Of a stretch of 64,000 nucleotides of DNA, positions 63,701 through 64,000 are shown piece by piece. Origin of the DNA: Tritrichomonas musculus (taxonomy: Eukaryota; Parabasalia; Tritrichomonadida; Tritrichomonadidae); NCBI GenBank assembly GCA_039105265.1, contig JAPFFF010000003.1, positions 1,674,001 to 1,738,000 of the forward strand, in the 5' to 3' direction. Made by a program: the position numbers and the translations under genes. Below the pieces are notes generated by a model that worked only from the letters and a program-made list of their open reading frames with translations, ran no database searches and was not told where the DNA came from. Within the stretch, counting starts at the first letter, position 1. Each line of letters opens with the position of its first letter.

Positions 63701-64000
63701 GACGAAAAGAACAAACAAACAAAAGTAGAAGACCAAAAATCAAACAAACCATCAATCGAATTACAAATTAAATCAACAAATAATTTCGATCTTAATCAGC
63801 TTAACAGCGAAGAAAACAAACAAGAAAAAGAAGATGAAAACAAACTTAGTAATGAAACAAACAAATCATCAATCGAATTGCAAATTAAATCAACAAATAA
63901 TTTTGATCTTAATCAATTTAACAATGAAGAAAGCAAACAAGCAAAAGAAGAGGAAAATAAACTTAATAATGAACAAGATAAATCATCAATCGAATCACAA
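57794..64000 (+). CDS. Giant disordered repeat protein (partial, runs off the window)
   Basis: One frame is open from 57680 to the end of the window with no stop; the first ATG is at 57794, giving at least 2069 residues. Residues ~1-220 are helical (HKEIILFSKMYEIF, WDIFSNFFEGLDN, FIQQLKRAEKSMHIAEQSIN) and may be the only folded domain. Then follow a long Asn/Ser/Lys-rich region with imperfect repeats of SPRSKxSSKSSKRQIN (~60.1-60.6 kb), an Arg/His-rich stretch (HHRRRHHRHHT, ~61.2 kb) and a short folded-looking segment (AILEFVSYTLADCPPRLRSK, ~61.45 kb). After a Glu/Lys/Gln-rich acidic region, the last ~1.4 kb carries about a dozen copies of a motif SxELxIxxTNDFE. No enzyme motif. It is probably a large structural or scaffold protein. 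Confidence 0.85.
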   Translation, partial: MKNSKYQSSSYIINTFRYQLNEIHKEIILFSKMYEIFPKTDDLIIKLQDQIVKILNSIEKINSSSDQNGNYIKRFLRRWDIFSNFFEGLDNLDDFQQSIHFFIQQLKRAEKSMHIAEQSININGDVQSQFLNLYKDFENILSTFQEAYSTGHIRYAYKYFNIFFDTFNQTFQPIFENATTNRFLYSVSCLEKVKCSLDGLFYSNKMKSKMKSDFNSLNQKVQAILSKNSNTESTENNYENISTNPDQENIDDLSLPTNNTNLLTSNKNNLPIPDNNKLSIPNNYIKQTEEQKHNSKQRNKSLLPSILKSDSSISTELNYIELSSDSSSDMIDEPPAPKPKMLFLNKWKKNITEKDKTQDDININSIDANSAKSHQKHNTNINDIQNLPQQSTNIMTNEDIEAIKIDASKPILPNNKKSSTLKSSDEQFLPTRDIKNPKSSKTRDNKNPSISKGQDNELFKQLYNKENKNSTLQKDENIKLPIINDNPVVPNAQSKDNLVKPDQTSNVDNKDPIYKTNDKVKSPNQKSKDNSIILNQPIQNDDLSKSLRQQNKENLNIPNPRSKVNSRSSKRITKDNVEIPILQIGEKSRVPNLPNKDSPNTSNILNKQNSKASPLRNEEISKLQKEENNEYSINSSPQSKDNSKIPKHIINNDDTKISPELNKDNQQLLNSPSKTNSRRSKESPKSLKIQNNSNLHRQKADDDSYIQNLQVEGNNLSQIKDNIGRSNLQSKNDSKIPKHQTIKDDFNEEDTNLIDQPSRRNKNNQKSPNQQINRPELQNNEKEKLLDNSPVVSSPRSKGSSRSSRRQINDSDLQNIENSKQSNQSSPRSRNSSSSFKRQINEPETQNDDNTKLLIEQNNDDSHISSPRNKDSSKSSKRRTNRSEVQNQQNQDNLVSSNSRSKESSGTLKRQDNIIFNELEKQNEENSRSNERSRRYHNRQQNDESYPSYSVQYSDPREKRHRHDRIVHSPTSLQKEEKIYSESGQYVYSNETEENNTSSEYQLQHRRRRRRHQNRIESDEINSNESSIQKENDYNDRYYDTTSYEVTQTSYQEVAEEEEEDNLDENRQNEVVVYQRPDSRISNSSSLSIHQEAVSIKGSKNYNYESSEYVPYTLSEENNRSLLTDSSSYTSSYVAPPRPRHHRRRHHRHHTNDESSNDEENADQYKRFENQNSSSSAQINSIFNEDNTANINDDKNKQEKKNSPRFNFTSQYESIPPKAILEFVSYTLADCPPRLRSKSSFIFDFSTAGFQKRGFGQQNQYVINANIEGNEIINNDASKEEEAKSNISNNKVLNDNTKEESNDEIKEKQEANELTVNQKEELQDKQTEDSQINQDEQQNKQSEEQKEDNQEKEQKQEIQNENIELIEEPKEEQKEESLNITTIEQKEETSIIPTIEQEEETSNIPNVEQKEELPNIPTIEQKEEQQEGQTANENEETQNEQNAKSKEILVNTQANEPKEDLSTNISEQSNEKENQEPKEAEQETIPANADVSNNTQDELLLKEPQNEQDEGKTTNQTEESKELPDEVTNQLNNQQNEEDINNQAESSKSPALLLVQYNFSVNKAEEEKIEIINDNNPSNHDEITDKNVIHDNEESNQNNELEIKAVNDFEVLHFDEKENKQTKEDTNKPTNEEQNGNSNDLAINTTNDFEVQLFSENESKQNQEENKTNKSKNEDENIINKSNNEESNELKINQTNDFEFIQFENEDEKNSKKEGESENNKLNKEEDINSPNGLEIKTTNDFEYLQFSEEGNKQTKKEENNLADENLNKSSNELEINTTNDFEYPKKKEEEKQPDNQPTKSSNELQINSTNDFELKNLSEEEKKKAKKEDKNQFVYLTNKTNNELEINSTNDFELKDFNEEEKEKAKKEDKNQFVYLTNKTNIELEINSTNDFELKDFSEEEKKQNEKQVAEELNKSSNELHINTTNDFELLRFDSSDNQKAKEENPKKSSNELQINATNDFQINQFISDEKNKQTKVEDQKSNKPSIELQIKSTNNFDLNQLNSEENKQEKEDENKLSNETNKSSIELQIKSTNNFDLNQFNNEESKQAKEEENKLNNEQDKSSIESQ
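62591..64000 (+). repeat. Coding repeat of the S-x-E-L-x-I-x-x-T-N-D-F-E motif
   Basis: About twelve copies spaced ~90-135 bp apart, near 62591, 62710, 62855, 62990, 63105, 63195, 63320, 63435, 63550, 63645, 63750 and 63865, running to the window end. Examples: ELEIKAVNDFEVLHF, ELKINQTNDFEFIQF, ELEINTTNDFEYPKK, ELQIKSTNNFDLNQF. The motif is fixed while the acidic/Lys-rich spacers vary. Two neighbouring units (~63255-63370 and ~63375-63490) are nearly identical in DNA, so some copies arose recently. The array continues past the window. Confidence 0.85.

Noticed and set aside
62591-63950. T-N-D-F-E repeats as autophagy LIR motifs (acidic-Phe-x-x-Leu/Ile)
   Set aside because: Only some copies have a hydrophobic residue three after the Phe (FEVL, FEFI, FEYL). 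Others have Gln, Lys or Asn there, so the conserved feature is not a LIR.
1-64000. tRNA, rRNA and CRISPR arrays
   Set aside because: No TTCGAATCC-type tRNA T-arm with a matching acceptor stem, no rRNA core sequence and no spaced palindromic repeats were found on reading both strands. The direct repeats present are coding arrays or minisatellites without unique spacers.

Overview
The window looks like nuclear DNA of a parabasalid protist, most likely a Tritrichomonas-type trichomonad. The signs are: very AT-rich intergenic DNA; dense genes on both strands, all readable as single uninterrupted frames; TKL-type protein kinases of the trichomonad style; and TCA-containing initiator-like motifs a few bases before some ATGs. 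The species is inferred from style, not from a database search. There is no bacterial operon structure, no CRISPR array and no rRNA or tRNA gene that I can see.

Layout. 0-14 kb: the last codons of a plus-strand gene; a Ran-binding nucleoporin (Nup50/Nup2-like); a CCA-adding tRNA nucleotidyltransferase; a 948-residue coiled-coil protein; a VPS9-domain Rab5-type exchange factor; 2.6 kb of decayed non-genic DNA; and a SAPS-type phosphatase regulatory subunit. 14.4-24.2 kb: one 9.8-kb gene made of seven tandem ~1.4-kb copies of a predicted beta-propeller module ending in an FG-containing tail, arguably a Nup159/Nup214-like nucleoporin. It shows higher-order duplication and gene conversion. 24.3-32.8 kb: an exostosin-family glycosyltransferase, a GRIP-domain golgin, an auxin-efflux-carrier-family transporter, a TM2D-family membrane protein and a Gln-rich protein.

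32.8-41.9 kb is the accessory, degenerate part. It holds extremely AT-rich DNA, a broken CRESS-DNA (circular ssDNA virus/plasmid) Rep gene, a decayed ~72-bp tandem repeat, and a broken TKL kinase whose tail is an array of about 108 seven-residue (21-bp) units. 42-57 kb: a methylmalonyl-CoA epimerase-like VOC enzyme, a PLK4/SAK-like kinase whose N-lobe lies upstream of any ATG, two ubiquitin-like-domain proteins, a TKL kinase with a helical-repeat tail, a kinase-less paralogue of that tail, a coiled-coil protein, a winged-helix-like protein and a Rab GTPase with an unusual switch II. 57.8-64 kb: a giant disordered open frame with no stop before the window ends, carrying a repeated T-N-D-F-E motif.

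Functionally the genes are mostly eukaryotic housekeeping: nuclear transport (two putative nucleoporins), tRNA maturation, endomembrane traffic (Rab, VPS9 exchange factor, GRIP golgin, glycosyltransferase), basal-body control (PLK4-like) and signalling kinases. The most notable features are the recently amplified giant repeat gene, the fossil Rep, the kinase/heptad-array pseudogene and the start-codon-less PLK4-like kinase.
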